In this document: in pieces, positions 1 to 7,907 of the stretch
Numbering within the stretch: the first letter of the stretch is position 1
Layout of the letters: every line of letters begins with the position of its first letter
Source of the DNA: an uncultured Alphaproteobacteria bacterium
GTDB taxonomy: Bacteria > Pseudomonadota > Alphaproteobacteria > HIMB59 > GCA-002718135
Length of the DNA: 64,000 nucleotides
Assembly (NCBI GenBank): GCA_902614395.1
Contig: CACMKW010000004.1
Location: 1-64,000, forward strand
Reading direction: 5' to 3'
The notes under the pieces: generated by a model
Databases searched by the model: none
The model's input: only the letters and a program-made list of their open reading frames with translations
What the model was told of the DNA's origin: nothing
Program-made: the position numbers and the translations under genes

Positions 1-746
1 TAACAATCAAAGATTCTGATGGAAATGTAAGTCAATACGGAATAAGAATTCCATCTGCTGGTTTTCCATACTGGTTATTTAGTGCAATTGTTTATGGCAA
101 TGGTGGAAAAATTATGAACGATAATGGCACTGAAACATATATTAATTCACCAGAAGCCATTGAAGCATTAGAAAAACTTGTAGCTCTTAGTACTACTGAA
201 GGGGTGATGAGACCAGGTATACTTGAATGGGGATCTACTCCACAGGCATTTTTTGAGGGTCAAACTGCAATGATGTGGACTACTACTGGAAATCTGACAA
301 ACGTCAGAAATAATGCTCCGTTTGATTGGGGTGTAGCTTTCATTCCTGGTATTAAACAATTTGGAGCACCAGTTGGAGGAGGAAATTTTTATCTATCAAT
401 TGACACTACAGAAGAGGAACAGCAAGCAACAAAAGACTTTGTAAAATGGATAACAGAACCTAAACAGTCTGTTGCCTGGACAAAAGCCACTGGTTATGTT
501 GCACCTAGAGCTGAGACTTGGGAGTCTGATGAAATGAAAGAATTTTTAAAAGAATTTCCATATCCAGCTGTTGCAAGAGATCAGTTGGAGTATGCAGGTC
601 CAGAATTTTCGACCTACGAGCAACCTAAAACTGTTTCAATTTTTAATAGAGCGTTAGAAGCAGCAGTTGCTGGGGAAAAAGATCCTAAAACTGCTCTTTT
701 AGAGGCGCATGCCGAAATTGATAAAATACTAAAAGATTACAGATAA
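1..746 (+). CDS. ABC transporter substrate-binding protein, UgpB-like (5' end missing)
   Basis: Periplasmic solute-binding protein of the family that feeds CUT1-type importers for sugars or glycerol-phosphate compounds. Only the C-terminal part is present. The reading frame is open from the first codon in phase (position 3), so the gene starts outside the window, and the TAA is at 744-746. The visible part has the late features of family-1 binding proteins: a Gly-rich GGGNFYLS stretch, a KDFVKWITEP segment and the KATGYVAPR motif. Two matching permeases follow. No ATPase is in view and it may lie upstream. The phosphonate and phosphate genes nearby suggest an organophosphorus ligand, but a sugar or polyol cannot be excluded from sequence alone. 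Confidence 0.8.
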   Translation, partial: TIKDSDGNVSQYGIRIPSAGFPYWLFSAIVYGNGGKIMNDNGTETYINSPEAIEALEKLVALSTTEGVMRPGILEWGSTPQAFFEGQTAMMWTTTGNLTNVRNNAPFDWGVAFIPGIKQFGAPVGGGNFYLSIDTTEEEQQATKDFVKWITEPKQSVAWTKATGYVAPRAETWESDEMKEFLKEFPYPAVARDQLEYAGPEFSTYEQPKTVSIFNRALEAAVAGEKDPKTALLEAHAEIDKILKDYR

Positions 747-758
747 AGAAAAAATATC

Positions 759-793
759 AAACGGCACTAGTTAATAATAGTGCCGTTTTTTTT
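759..793 (+). terminator. Intrinsic terminator/attenuator between binding protein and permease
   Basis: An 11-bp perfect stem (759-769 with 778-788) with an 8-base loop is followed by a run of T reaching to 793. The permease ATG is the next base, 794. This looks like partial termination that leaves more binding-protein mRNA than permease mRNA, while the operon continues. Confidence 0.85.
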
Positions 794-1672
794 ATGATAA
801 CTAAAATTAAAAAACATATACCAGTAATTTTACTTTTATCGCCTGGATTCATATTATTATTAACTTTTGTTCACATACCTGTTGTTAAAACAATTTATAT
901 GAGTTTTTTTTCTACTCCTAAAGGGAGAAAACCAAGTAAGTTTAAAGGTATTGAAAATTATGAACATATGTTTTCAGACCCCATTTTTTGGAAGGTTATG
1001 TCTAACAATATTGTTTATGCAATTTCTACAATCCCATCTTCAATAATTATTGCAATAATTATGGCGCAATGGGTAAACAGCAAGTTACCCGGTAGACCAT
1101 TGCTTCGTTTTGCATATTTTTTACCTGTAGTTTTACCCTTAATAGCTGTTGGTAATATATGGCTCTTTTTTTTTCTTCCTGGTTTTGGATTAATTGATCA
1201 AGTTGGATCTTTATTTGGTTTCCAAAATACAAATATTTTAGGAAACCCTGATCAAGTTTTATGGGGTATTATTGCTGTAAGTATTTGGAAAGAGTCTGGT
1301 TTTTACATGATTTTTTTTCTAGCTGCTCTTCAAGGAATACCTAGGGAAATGAAAGAGGCAGCAATTATTGAAGGGGCTAATAGTTGGCAAATGTTTTACA
1401 AAATTACACTACCAATGATAACACCAACCTTATTATTTGTTTCAGTCAATGCAGTAATTACTGCCTTTACACGAATAGAACATTTATTCACTATGACTGG
1501 TGGAGGTCCAAATTACAACAGCGCTTTATTACTCTATTATATTTATGAGAATGGTTTTGAATTTTGGGATACAGCATACGCAATAACATTATCGGTTTTA
1601 CTAATTATATTATTGTCAATAATAGGAATTGGTCAAATTTTTTTATTGGATAGAAAGGTCCATTACCAATAA
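794..1672 (+). CDS. ABC transporter permease, UgpA-like
   Basis: Inner-membrane permease of the MalF/UgpA type, with about six membrane segments. The EAA loop that docks the ATPase is visible as EAAIIEGANSWQMF followed by KITLPMITPT. The TGGGP motif before the last helices and the C-terminal end KVHYQ also fit UgpA-like proteins. Length (292 aa) is normal. The start is the first ATG after the terminator T-run and there is no Shine-Dalgarno sequence. The second permease begins three bases after the stop, so the two are coexpressed. The substrate is unknown; a glycerol-phosphate or phosphonate compound is the contextual guess. Confidence 0.85.
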   Translation: MITKIKKHIPVILLLSPGFILLLTFVHIPVVKTIYMSFFSTPKGRKPSKFKGIENYEHMFSDPIFWKVMSNNIVYAISTIPSSIIIAIIMAQWVNSKLPGRPLLRFAYFLPVVLPLIAVGNIWLFFFLPGFGLIDQVGSLFGFQNTNILGNPDQVLWGIIAVSIWKESGFYMIFFLAALQGIPREMKEAAIIEGANSWQMFYKITLPMITPTLLFVSVNAVITAFTRIEHLFTMTGGGPNYNSALLLYYIYENGFEFWDTAYAITLSVLLIILLSIIGIGQIFLLDRKVHYQ

Positions 1673-1674
1673 AA

Positions 1675-2484
1675 ATGTATTCATTCTATAAAAATATTAA
1701 TATTATTGGTGCTTGGTTACTTGGATTTTTATGGTTACTACCGCTCTTATATGCAATCTGGGCTTCGATACACCCAATAGAATATCAAGTTAAATTTGAT
1801 TTGTTTGCCCCTCTGACCTTATACAATTTTGAAAATGCTTGGTCACAAGCTCCTTTTGCAAGATATATGTTCAACACATTTATATACGTTACAATGACCA
1901 CTTCATGCCAGTTTATCTTATGTTCTCTGACTGCATTTGCTTTTGCAAGATATGAGTTTCCTTTTAAGAACATACTTTTTGGATTAGTTTTAATTCAACT
2001 AATGATTAATCCAGAAATCATTCTTATCGAAAATTATAAAACAATTAAATTCTTAAATTTGATAGATACCATTCCTGCAATTAGCCTTCCCTACATTGCA
2101 TCTGCTTTTGGAATTTTTGTTTTAAGACAAGCTTTCAAAACTGTTCCAAAAGAGCTAGATGATTCTGCGAGGATTGATGGTGCTGGAGCATTACGAATTT
2201 TATGGCATGTTTACATACCATTATCTATACCTACTTTTTTAGCTTATGGACTTGTATCAATATCTTATCATTGGAATAATTATTTGTGGCCCTTAATAAT
2301 AACTAACTCAGAGGAAACTAGAATTTTAAATGTTGGTTTAGCTATCTTTTCTATGGAGGAATCAGGTATCGAGTGGGCTACTATAAGCGCAGGGACATTA
2401 ATGGTAACCGCACCACTAATAATTGCATTTATTATTTTTCAAAGACAGTTTGTAGAGAGTTTTGCAACTTCGGGTATAAAATAA
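1675..2484 (+). CDS. ABC transporter permease, UgpE-like
   Basis: Second permease of the importer, MalG/UgpE type, 269 aa with six predicted membrane segments. The EAA loop reads ELDDSARIDGAGALRI followed by HVYIPLSIPT. The HWNNYLWPLII segment is typical of CUT1 MalG-like subunits. The start ATG lies two bases after the stop of the first permease. The gene ends 11 bases before the convergent cupin gene. No ATP-binding subunit follows, so the ATPase must be encoded upstream of the window or be shared with another system. Confidence 0.85.
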   Translation: MYSFYKNINIIGAWLLGFLWLLPLLYAIWASIHPIEYQVKFDLFAPLTLYNFENAWSQAPFARYMFNTFIYVTMTTSCQFILCSLTAFAFARYEFPFKNILFGLVLIQLMINPEIILIENYKTIKFLNLIDTIPAISLPYIASAFGIFVLRQAFKTVPKELDDSARIDGAGALRILWHVYIPLSIPTFLAYGLVSISYHWNNYLWPLIITNSEETRILNVGLAIFSMEESGIEWATISAGTLMVTAPLIIAFIIFQRQFVESFATSGIK

Positions 2485-2495
2485 TCTATTACCAA

Positions 2496-3128
2496 TTAAA
2501 TTCTAGTTTTAAAAAAGATATATTTGTCAAACTCTTCTTTTAAATCAATACTAACTCTTGCATGTACTTTACCTTGTTTTCCTTGAAACGATTGTTTTTC
2601 TGTAACTGGAAACACCCCTTCATGCCAAATATTTGGATGAATATACAAACCTTTTGATCCGTCACAATAAAATGCTTTAAAATGTTCTGGTTCAATGTCA
2701 TCTGTAGGTAAGGCTAAAGGACAAATAAATGGTTTATTTTCTTCAGGAAAGAAAAGCTGACCTCCATCAGGATGATAATTTGCATGCCATAAAAAAATTT
2801 TTGTTGGATCTGAATATTTATCTTTTTGTAATTCTTGATCAGGATTATTGGCATAACCCAGTATATATTTTCCATCTACTTCATAATCGCTCTTATGTTG
2901 AACAGCATTATTTTGCCCATAAAGCACGTCACCTTGCCACCAGGTATCAAAAGAACCTTCGGTAGTTCCACCTTCATTACCAGTTCCCTCTTCTATGTCA
3001 CGCCATCCTTGTTTTGGCCAAGTAACAATTTCAATATCACTATTTTCAAAACTATCGATTAAATACCCATATCCTTTAAGATTTTCATTTGTTGCTTTAA
3101 CTAAAGGTATTTCAATTTCTTTTGTCAT
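2496..3128 (-). CDS. Ureidoglycolate lyase (AllA)-like cupin protein
   Basis: A 210-residue cytosolic protein resembling the ureidoglycolate lyase (AllA) cupin family. Visible family marks are the N-terminal LKGYGYLID, the HPDGGQLFFP segment and GLYIHPNIWHEGVF near the C terminus, which parallels the YHRNVWHHPLF segment I recall from E. coli AllA, then ARVSIDL. AllA splits ureidoglycolate to glyoxylate and urea, but no other purine or allantoin gene is in view. The gene follows the PhnW-type aminotransferase by seven bases on the same strand. It may therefore act on an aminophosphonate derivative. Family is fairly secure, substrate unknown. Confidence 0.6.
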   Translation of the reverse strand: MTKEIEIPLVKATNENLKGYGYLIDSFENSDIEIVTWPKQGWRDIEEGTGNEGGTTEGSFDTWWQGDVLYGQNNAVQHKSDYEVDGKYILGYANNPDQELQKDKYSDPTKIFLWHANYHPDGGQLFFPEENKPFICPLALPTDDIEPEHFKAFYCDGSKGLYIHPNIWHEGVFPVTEKQSFQGKQGKVHARVSIDLKEEFDKYIFFKTRI

Positions 3129-3135
3129 TGTTTTG

Positions 3136-4233
3136 TTAGTTTAATGTTAGTCCCAACTCAGTAACAACTTCTTTTACAGCTTTTATTGTATCCATCATGT
3201 CTTGTTCATTTAAATTACCAATACACCCAATTCTAAAAGTTTCTGCCACTGTTAGTTTTCCTGGATAAATTAAAAAATCTTTTTCACTAAGAGCATTATA
3301 AAATTGCTCAAAGTTAAATTTAGGATCATTAGGTTGTTTAAAAGTAATAATAATTGGTGCTTGTAAATTATCAGGAAGTAGTTGCTCAAATCCCAACTCT
3401 TTCATTCCATTACAAATAATTTCACAATTTTTTTTATATCTTTTACCTCTTCCTTCTACACCGCCTTGTTCTTTATGTTCTTCAATCGCTTGATTGAATG
3501 CAGCTAATACGTGTGTTGGAGGTGTAAATCGCCATTGTTTATTTTTTTCCATTGCTTGCCATTGATCATATAAGTCTAGACTTAGTGAGTGACTATTGCC
3601 TTTTGCATTTTGAATAACTTCATTTTTAACAAGAATGAAACCAACACCTGGCACACCTTCTAAGCATTTGTTTGATGAAGCGGCTACAGCATCAAAAGTA
3701 ATTATTTTAGAACTTAAGGGTAATGCACCAAAGGCACTCATTGCATCGATGAATAACGATAAATTTTTCCCTTCAACCAATTTTGCAATGTCTTCAATAG
3801 GATTTAAGATACCCGATGTTGTTTCACAATATACGGCAAAGACGTGTGTTAAGTTGTTGCTATCAATTAACTCTTCAATTTTATTGACGTCATGAACTTC
3901 ATGTTCAGCAACTTCATATTCAATAAAATCTCTCCCTAAATATTTGCACATTTTTTTCATTCTTTGTCCGTAAGCACCATTGATCAGAATCAGAATTTTA
4001 GAATCTTTTTGAGTAAGAGAGCTCACCATCGACTCTACAGCAAAAGTTCCACTTCCCTGCATTGGAACACATTGATATTTATCTTCACCATCTATTAATT
4101 TAACAAGGGAATCTCTAATTGATGCATTGAGATCAATAAATTTTGTATCTCTCGAACCCCAATCATGAAGCATAGCCTCTTTTGTTGACATCGATGTCGT
4201 GAGAGGCCCAGGGGTTAATAATTTTTTATCCAT
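3136..4233 (-). CDS. phnW: 2-aminoethylphosphonate--pyruvate transaminase (PhnW-type)
   Basis: PLP-dependent class-V aminotransferase of 365 aa, the usual PhnW length. PhnW moves the amino group of 2-aminoethylphosphonate to pyruvate, giving phosphonoacetaldehyde and alanine. The N terminus has the LLTPGPLTTS signature of PhnW. The PLP Asp is in FIDAMSAFG (D163) and the Schiff-base lysine is K189 in SSNKCLEGVPG. The cupin gene follows on the same strand. The HD oxygenase gene starts 88 bases away in the other direction, so the two share a divergent control region. No phosphonoacetaldehyde hydrolase (PhnX) or PhnA/PhnY dehydrogenase route is visible, so the product's fate is open. Related aminotransferases such as serine-pyruvate enzymes are a less likely reading. 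Confidence 0.85.
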   Translation of the reverse strand: MDKKLLTPGPLTTSMSTKEAMLHDWGSRDTKFIDLNASIRDSLVKLIDGEDKYQCVPMQGSGTFAVESMVSSLTQKDSKILILINGAYGQRMKKMCKYLGRDFIEYEVAEHEVHDVNKIEELIDSNNLTHVFAVYCETTSGILNPIEDIAKLVEGKNLSLFIDAMSAFGALPLSSKIITFDAVAASSNKCLEGVPGVGFILVKNEVIQNAKGNSHSLSLDLYDQWQAMEKNKQWRFTPPTHVLAAFNQAIEEHKEQGGVEGRGKRYKKNCEIICNGMKELGFEQLLPDNLQAPIIITFKQPNDPKFNFEQFYNALSEKDFLIYPGKLTVAETFRIGCIGNLNEQDMMDTIKAVKEVVTELGLTLN

Positions 4234-4321
4234 TAAATATTTACTTAATAAATATTATTATAAATTTGATCAATCTTATTAAAGTTGGAATTGAATTTAT
4301 TTTCTAATAAGTTAATTATAA

Positions 4322-4897
4322 ATGAGAATGGAAGAAAATATTGTAGATTATCTCTTAGATCTTTTGAAAACAAAAGGTGCTGATATTCAATATGGTAATG
4401 AGGATGTGACACAGCTTGAGCACGCACTCCAATGCGCTGAACTTGCTGAAAAAAATAAATTACCAGTACCAACAATTGCTGCAGCATTACTGCATGATGT
4501 TGGCCACCTTATCTATGAGGACGGCGATCCCATTCATGAAGGGAAAGATGGTCATCATGAAAATTTAGGTGCTGATTTTTTAAAAAAATATTTTGGTGAG
4601 GATGTTATTCTACCAATTAGAGCACATGTTGACTCAAAAAGATATTTATCAAGTGTTGAAGAAGGTTATTATGATAGTCTATCAGAAGCATCGAAACTTT
4701 CGTTAAAAGTTCAAGGTGGTCCTTTCACAAAAGAAGAAGCAGATGCGTTTATAAGCAAACCTTTTATGGATGAAGCAGTAGAGCTTAGAAGATTTGATGA
4801 TTTAGCAAAAGTTCTAGATAAAAAAACTCCCGATGTTGAACATTTCCGCCCCTATTTAGAAGAAGCAAGACAGTCTTTTTTAGCTAAACAAGCGTAA
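4322..4897 (+). CDS. phnZ: PhnZ-like HD-domain phosphonate oxygenase
   Basis: HD-domain protein of 191 aa that closely follows the group found in phosphonate degradation operons. PhnZ is a mixed-valence di-iron oxygenase that cleaves 2-amino-1-hydroxyethylphosphonate to glycine and phosphate. Visible features are DIQYGNEDVTQLEHALQCA, HDVGH (H58, D59, H62), HHENLGA (H79, E80), RAHVDSKRYL (H102, K106), KVQGGP and RRFDD (D159/D160). Y24 and E27, described in PhnZ as a regulatory pair over the iron centre, are at the same positions here. The PhnY hydroxylase that makes the PhnZ substrate is not seen. The start is the first ATG; M3 is an alternative. The phosphatase-like gene begins directly after its stop codon. 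Confidence 0.8.
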   Translation: MRMEENIVDYLLDLLKTKGADIQYGNEDVTQLEHALQCAELAEKNKLPVPTIAAALLHDVGHLIYEDGDPIHEGKDGHHENLGADFLKKYFGEDVILPIRAHVDSKRYLSSVEEGYYDSLSEASKLSLKVQGGPFTKEEADAFISKPFMDEAVELRRFDDLAKVLDKKTPDVEHFRPYLEEARQSFLAKQA

Positions 4898-5422
4898 ATG
4901 CAATTTAGCAATTATGATTTTATTGACTCTAAGTCATTTGCAGGCAAAATTATATTAACTTCTTTCCCAGGTCTTAACTCTAATGGTTTATTTGAAGAAA
5001 CAATTTTAGCAAACGAATTAGAAATATTTAAAAATAATAATTGTAGTTCTATTACTTCTTTTGTTGAAGATAGCGAATTTGAAAAATTGTGTGATAAAAC
5101 TTTGTTTGTCAAAAATATTTATGAACATAAATTACATTGGTACCATTTACCCATTTATGACATGGGAGCACCAGATAAAGATTTTAAATATAAATGGGAA
5201 ACAACAAAAGTTTTATTAAAGAACGAATTGATAGATGGTAAAAACATAGTTTTACATTGCCGTGGAGGAAAAGGAAGAGCTGGCACTATAGCTGCTATTT
5301 TACTTGTTGAATTTAATTATGAAAAACAAGAAGCTATTGATCTAGTACGATCAAGAAGAAAAGGAGCTATTGAGTCAAAAATCCAAGAAGATTTTATTTT
5401 TTCTTATCGAGCAGTTAATTAA
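4898..5422 (+). CDS. Protein-tyrosine-phosphatase-like protein (CDKN3/dual-specificity type)
   Basis: Small phosphatase of 174 aa with the P-loop signature HCRGGKGRAGT (nucleophile C121, R127), fitting the HCx5R(S/T) rule. The LPIYDMGAPD stretch (residues 84-93) resembles the general-acid loop of CDKN3-like and dual-specificity phosphatases. The ATG follows the HD gene's TAA without a gap, so the two are translationally coupled. That link suggests a role around phosphonate or phosphate metabolism, but the substrate (phosphoprotein, phospholipid head group or small phosphoester) cannot be read from sequence. The 3' end overlaps the convergent Pit gene by four bases. Confidence 0.7.
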   Translation: MQFSNYDFIDSKSFAGKIILTSFPGLNSNGLFEETILANELEIFKNNNCSSITSFVEDSEFEKLCDKTLFVKNIYEHKLHWYHLPIYDMGAPDKDFKYKWETTKVLLKNELIDGKNIVLHCRGGKGRAGTIAAILLVEFNYEKQEAIDLVRSRRKGAIESKIQEDFIFSYRAVN

Positions 5423-6471
5423 AAAGAGACCGTTAAATTAAAAATATTTTCTAGAATAAATAAAACAATTAAAGAAATTAAAGCTGCAATTATAGGTAGC
5501 GTCATCCAACCCAAAGAAATTCTACCTGCAATTGACCATTGAACCTCTTTTCCTCCTTTTAAAAGACCAATTCCAATTACGCCGCCGACAACAGCTTGGG
5601 AACTTGATACTGGTACCAAAGGTATAGAGGGAAGATTTATAGATTGTAAAAAAGCACTTATACCCTGGGATGCAAATAAAAATAAAACAATAGAATGCGA
5701 TATAACAACAATAAATGCTGCCACTGGTGTCATTTTTAAGAGATCATTACCCACGGTAAACATAACTCTTTTCGAGTAAGTAAAAACACCAACAGCTATT
5801 GCTAAACCACCTAGCAGAAATAATTGTTCTTTTGAGGAAAAGACAAATAAATTTCCAATAGTAACATCAGTAAACGGTGATATAGGTACGAAGACACCCA
5901 TTACATTGGCAATATTGTTTGCACCTAAACTATAAGCACCAAAAGCACCCGCTAAAAGTAAAGCTGTTCTTGTATAGGCATCAAGTCTGAGAATATGTAA
6001 CTTTCTATTGAGTATAACTCTTTTTGTAAAAGTAAATAAACCCATTGCAATAACTCCTGCAATAATAGGACAGAGTATCCATGTTCCTAAAATAGTAATT
6101 AAAACTTGAAGATTAGTTGAAGATCCCGTGTATAAATTCCAACCAACAATTGCTCCAACAATCGCTTGCGTTGTTGAAACAGGCAAGCCAACTTTAGTCA
6201 TTAAATAAACAGATATTCCTGCAGCAACACATGCTGCAAAAGCACCAGGCAATGCATTAATAGCACCTAACTTTCCTAAGGTTTCTGTTGTACCTGCTCC
6301 GCTAATAATTGCACCTAGAATAACAAAGACACTACAAATTATTGCTGCACTTGTGAAACTAACCATTCGTGTTCCAACTGCAGTTCCAAAAACATTTGCT
6401 GCATCATTGGCACCAAGTGACCAACCTAAAAAAAGACCACCAAATAAAAAAATTAGAATTGTAATTTCCAT
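5419..6471 (-). CDS. pit: Inorganic phosphate transporter, Pit family
   Basis: Membrane carrier of 350 aa with about ten membrane segments that takes up phosphate, as a metal-phosphate complex with protons or sodium. The two internal repeats each carry the family signature: GANDAANVFGTAVGTR near the N terminus and GANNIANVMG in the second half. The upstream same-strand gene six bases away encodes the DUF47/PhoU-like partner usually paired with low-affinity Pit carriers. Having both Pit and Pst in one region gives low- and high-affinity phosphate uptake. A Pho-box-like repeat precedes the pair, so it may be inducible by starvation, unlike constitutive E. coli PitA. Confidence 0.9.
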   Translation of the reverse strand: MEITILIFLFGGLFLGWSLGANDAANVFGTAVGTRMVSFTSAAIICSVFVILGAIISGAGTTETLGKLGAINALPGAFAACVAAGISVYLMTKVGLPVSTTQAIVGAIVGWNLYTGSSTNLQVLITILGTWILCPIIAGVIAMGLFTFTKRVILNRKLHILRLDAYTRTALLLAGAFGAYSLGANNIANVMGVFVPISPFTDVTIGNLFVFSSKEQLFLLGGLAIAVGVFTYSKRVMFTVGNDLLKMTPVAAFIVVISHSIVLFLFASQGISAFLQSINLPSIPLVPVSSSQAVVGGVIGIGLLKGGKEVQWSIAGRISLGWMTLPIIAALISLIVLFILENIFNLTVSF

Positions 6472-6477
6472 TGAAAA

Positions 6478-7140
6478 TTAAACGGAACGTTTAATAGCGT
6501 AAATTTGAACCTCGTCAGCTATGTCTTCTGCTTGATCACAAATACGATCAATCTTTTCTACAAAATATCGAAGATGCATTTTTTGATCTAGAGGTAATTC
6601 AGAATCAAAAATTCTTCTTGCAAGTGAACTAAATTTTATATCAGATTCTTTTTCATAAAAAGTTACTTTATGAGCATTATCTCTAACAGATTTAATATCT
6701 CTAAAAAATGATCGGACAGTCAAACAAAGTGACTCAACACAATTTACAACAGTCTCTGTTAACTCAATAAGATCTTCATGAAATTCTTTTGGAAAATTAG
6801 GTTTTTGAATAGAGAAGTGATAGCAATTTCCTTGGTACATTCCAATTAATTCGTCGATGTGTTCTAGAAGTCGTAACACATCACTTCTTGCATCTGGGAT
6901 TAGTGTTTCTTCATAAAGAGTATGCTCAACATCTTTTGTAATTTTGTCGGCCTTACTTTCCATTTCTTTAACTTTTTCAACCATTTCCTCAAATTTACCA
7001 TTGGCGGAATGATTGAGATAAGTTGGAACTATCGATTTAAATACTAAGCCCACTTCAGAGACAATATCAACAAACTCATCAATTTCTCTTTCAAGCTTTT
7101 TGGTATCACCAAATAATGATGCACTTTTTAATCCAAACAT
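6478..7140 (-). CDS. DUF47 (PhoU-like) Pit accessory protein
   Basis: A 220-aa all-helical cytosolic protein of the DUF47/PhoU-like family, with a KVKEMESKADKIT segment typical of PhoU-type three-helix bundles that bind metal clusters. These proteins are thought to regulate the Pit carrier encoded next to them. It is the first gene of a two-gene unit with pit (six-base gap). A 7-4-7 Pho-box-like repeat lies 43-60 bases upstream. It differs from the true PhoU at 23219, which belongs to the pst operon. Confidence 0.85.
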   Translation of the reverse strand: MFGLKSASLFGDTKKLEREIDEFVDIVSEVGLVFKSIVPTYLNHSANGKFEEMVEKVKEMESKADKITKDVEHTLYEETLIPDARSDVLRLLEHIDELIGMYQGNCYHFSIQKPNFPKEFHEDLIELTETVVNCVESLCLTVRSFFRDIKSVRDNAHKVTFYEKESDIKFSSLARRIFDSELPLDQKMHLRYFVEKIDRICDQAEDIADEVQIYAIKRSV

Positions 7141-7182
7141 GGCGTGCTTATAGAACTTTTCAAAAAAAAAGAAAGAAATGTT

Positions 7183-7200
7183 AAATTTTTGTTACAATTT
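7183..7200 (-). promoter_or_regulatory. Putative Pho box upstream of the DUF47-pit unit
   Basis: Read on the minus strand, TTGTAAC-AAAA-ATTTAAC matches the 7-4-7 layout of PhoB sites and the TTGTAAC half-sites seen before phoB in this window. It could also serve the divergent gene at 7264. This is by-eye matching only. Confidence 0.5.
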
Positions 7201-7263
7201 GATTAATATCTTTATCTTTAAGTAAAGTGTAATATTCGCAATATATAGAATTTAGGAGAAGAT

Positions 7264-7491
7264 ATGACAGATTTATCAATTAATAGAATTAAGTGGTTTA
7301 GCACCGCGTTAATTTTATCAGGAATATTATTAACCAATTTAAATGCGTATCCAATTAACATAATTATTCACGGTACAGGTGCTGTTGGTTGGTCAATTGT
7401 TGGTTATATGACAAAAGATAGAGCTCTGCTCACAAACTTTGGTTTACAACTCCCACTATTTATTTTTGGATATATTTATTTGCTAACATGA
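7264..7491 (+). CDS. Small two/three-helix membrane protein, unknown function
   Basis: A 75-residue hydrophobic protein with predicted membrane segments around residues 10-28, 32-48 and 57-74, and the short motif GTGAVGWSIVG in the middle. I do not recognise a characterised family beyond small DUF membrane proteins. The start is supported by AGGAG at 7254-7258, five bases before the ATG, one of the better ribosome sites in this window. Its TGA overlaps the arsenate reductase ATG (ATGA), so the two are coupled. It lies divergent to the DUF47-pit unit across 123 bases. Confidence 0.7.
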   Translation: MTDLSINRIKWFSTALILSGILLTNLNAYPINIIIHGTGAVGWSIVGYMTKDRALLTNFGLQLPLFIFGYIYLLT

Positions 7492-7907
7492 AAAATAAAA
7501 ATATTCTTTTTATGTGTGTTGCTAATTCAGCAAGAAGTCAAATGGCTGAAGGAATTGCAAAAAAATTATATCCTAATTGCATTATTCAAAGTGCAGGATC
7601 AGTGCCCAAAGAAGTTAATCCTAATGCTATCGAGGTTATGGGTGAAATCGATATTGATATATCAAAACATTATTCAAAAGATTTTGAAAGTTTAGACAAC
7701 AAATTTAGAGATGAATTAAATACCGTTTTTACGCTTTGTAAAGAAGAGGTATGTCCAGTTTTAAATTCCAAAGCTCAGATATTTTCAATACCATTTGATG
7801 ATCCGGCATCAGATCATTTTAGTTCAAACCAATTAGATAAATTTAGAGAAGTAAGAGATTCAATTTTTGATAAATTGAAAGAACTAAAAAATTTATTTGA
7901 GAATTAA
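7488..7907 (+). CDS. arsC: Arsenate reductase, thioredoxin-coupled (low-molecular-weight PTP fold)
   Basis: Cytosolic enzyme of 139 aa that reduces arsenate to arsenite. The N-terminal P-loop CVANSARSQ gives Cx5R (C10 to R16), and the LCKEEVCP segment supplies C84 and C89, the pair that relays electrons to thioredoxin in the Staphylococcus pI258/Bacillus type. This separates it from ordinary low-molecular-weight tyrosine phosphatases. Phosphate importers also take in arsenate, so its place beside Pit and Pst fits detoxification. An AqpS-like channel, a possible arsenite exit, lies at 14618. The last 60 bases of the gene are duplicated at 10860. Confidence 0.85.
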   Translation: MKNKNILFMCVANSARSQMAEGIAKKLYPNCIIQSAGSVPKEVNPNAIEVMGEIDIDISKHYSKDFESLDNKFRDELNTVFTLCKEEVCPVLNSKAQIFSIPFDDPASDHFSSNQLDKFREVRDSIFDKLKELKNLFEN

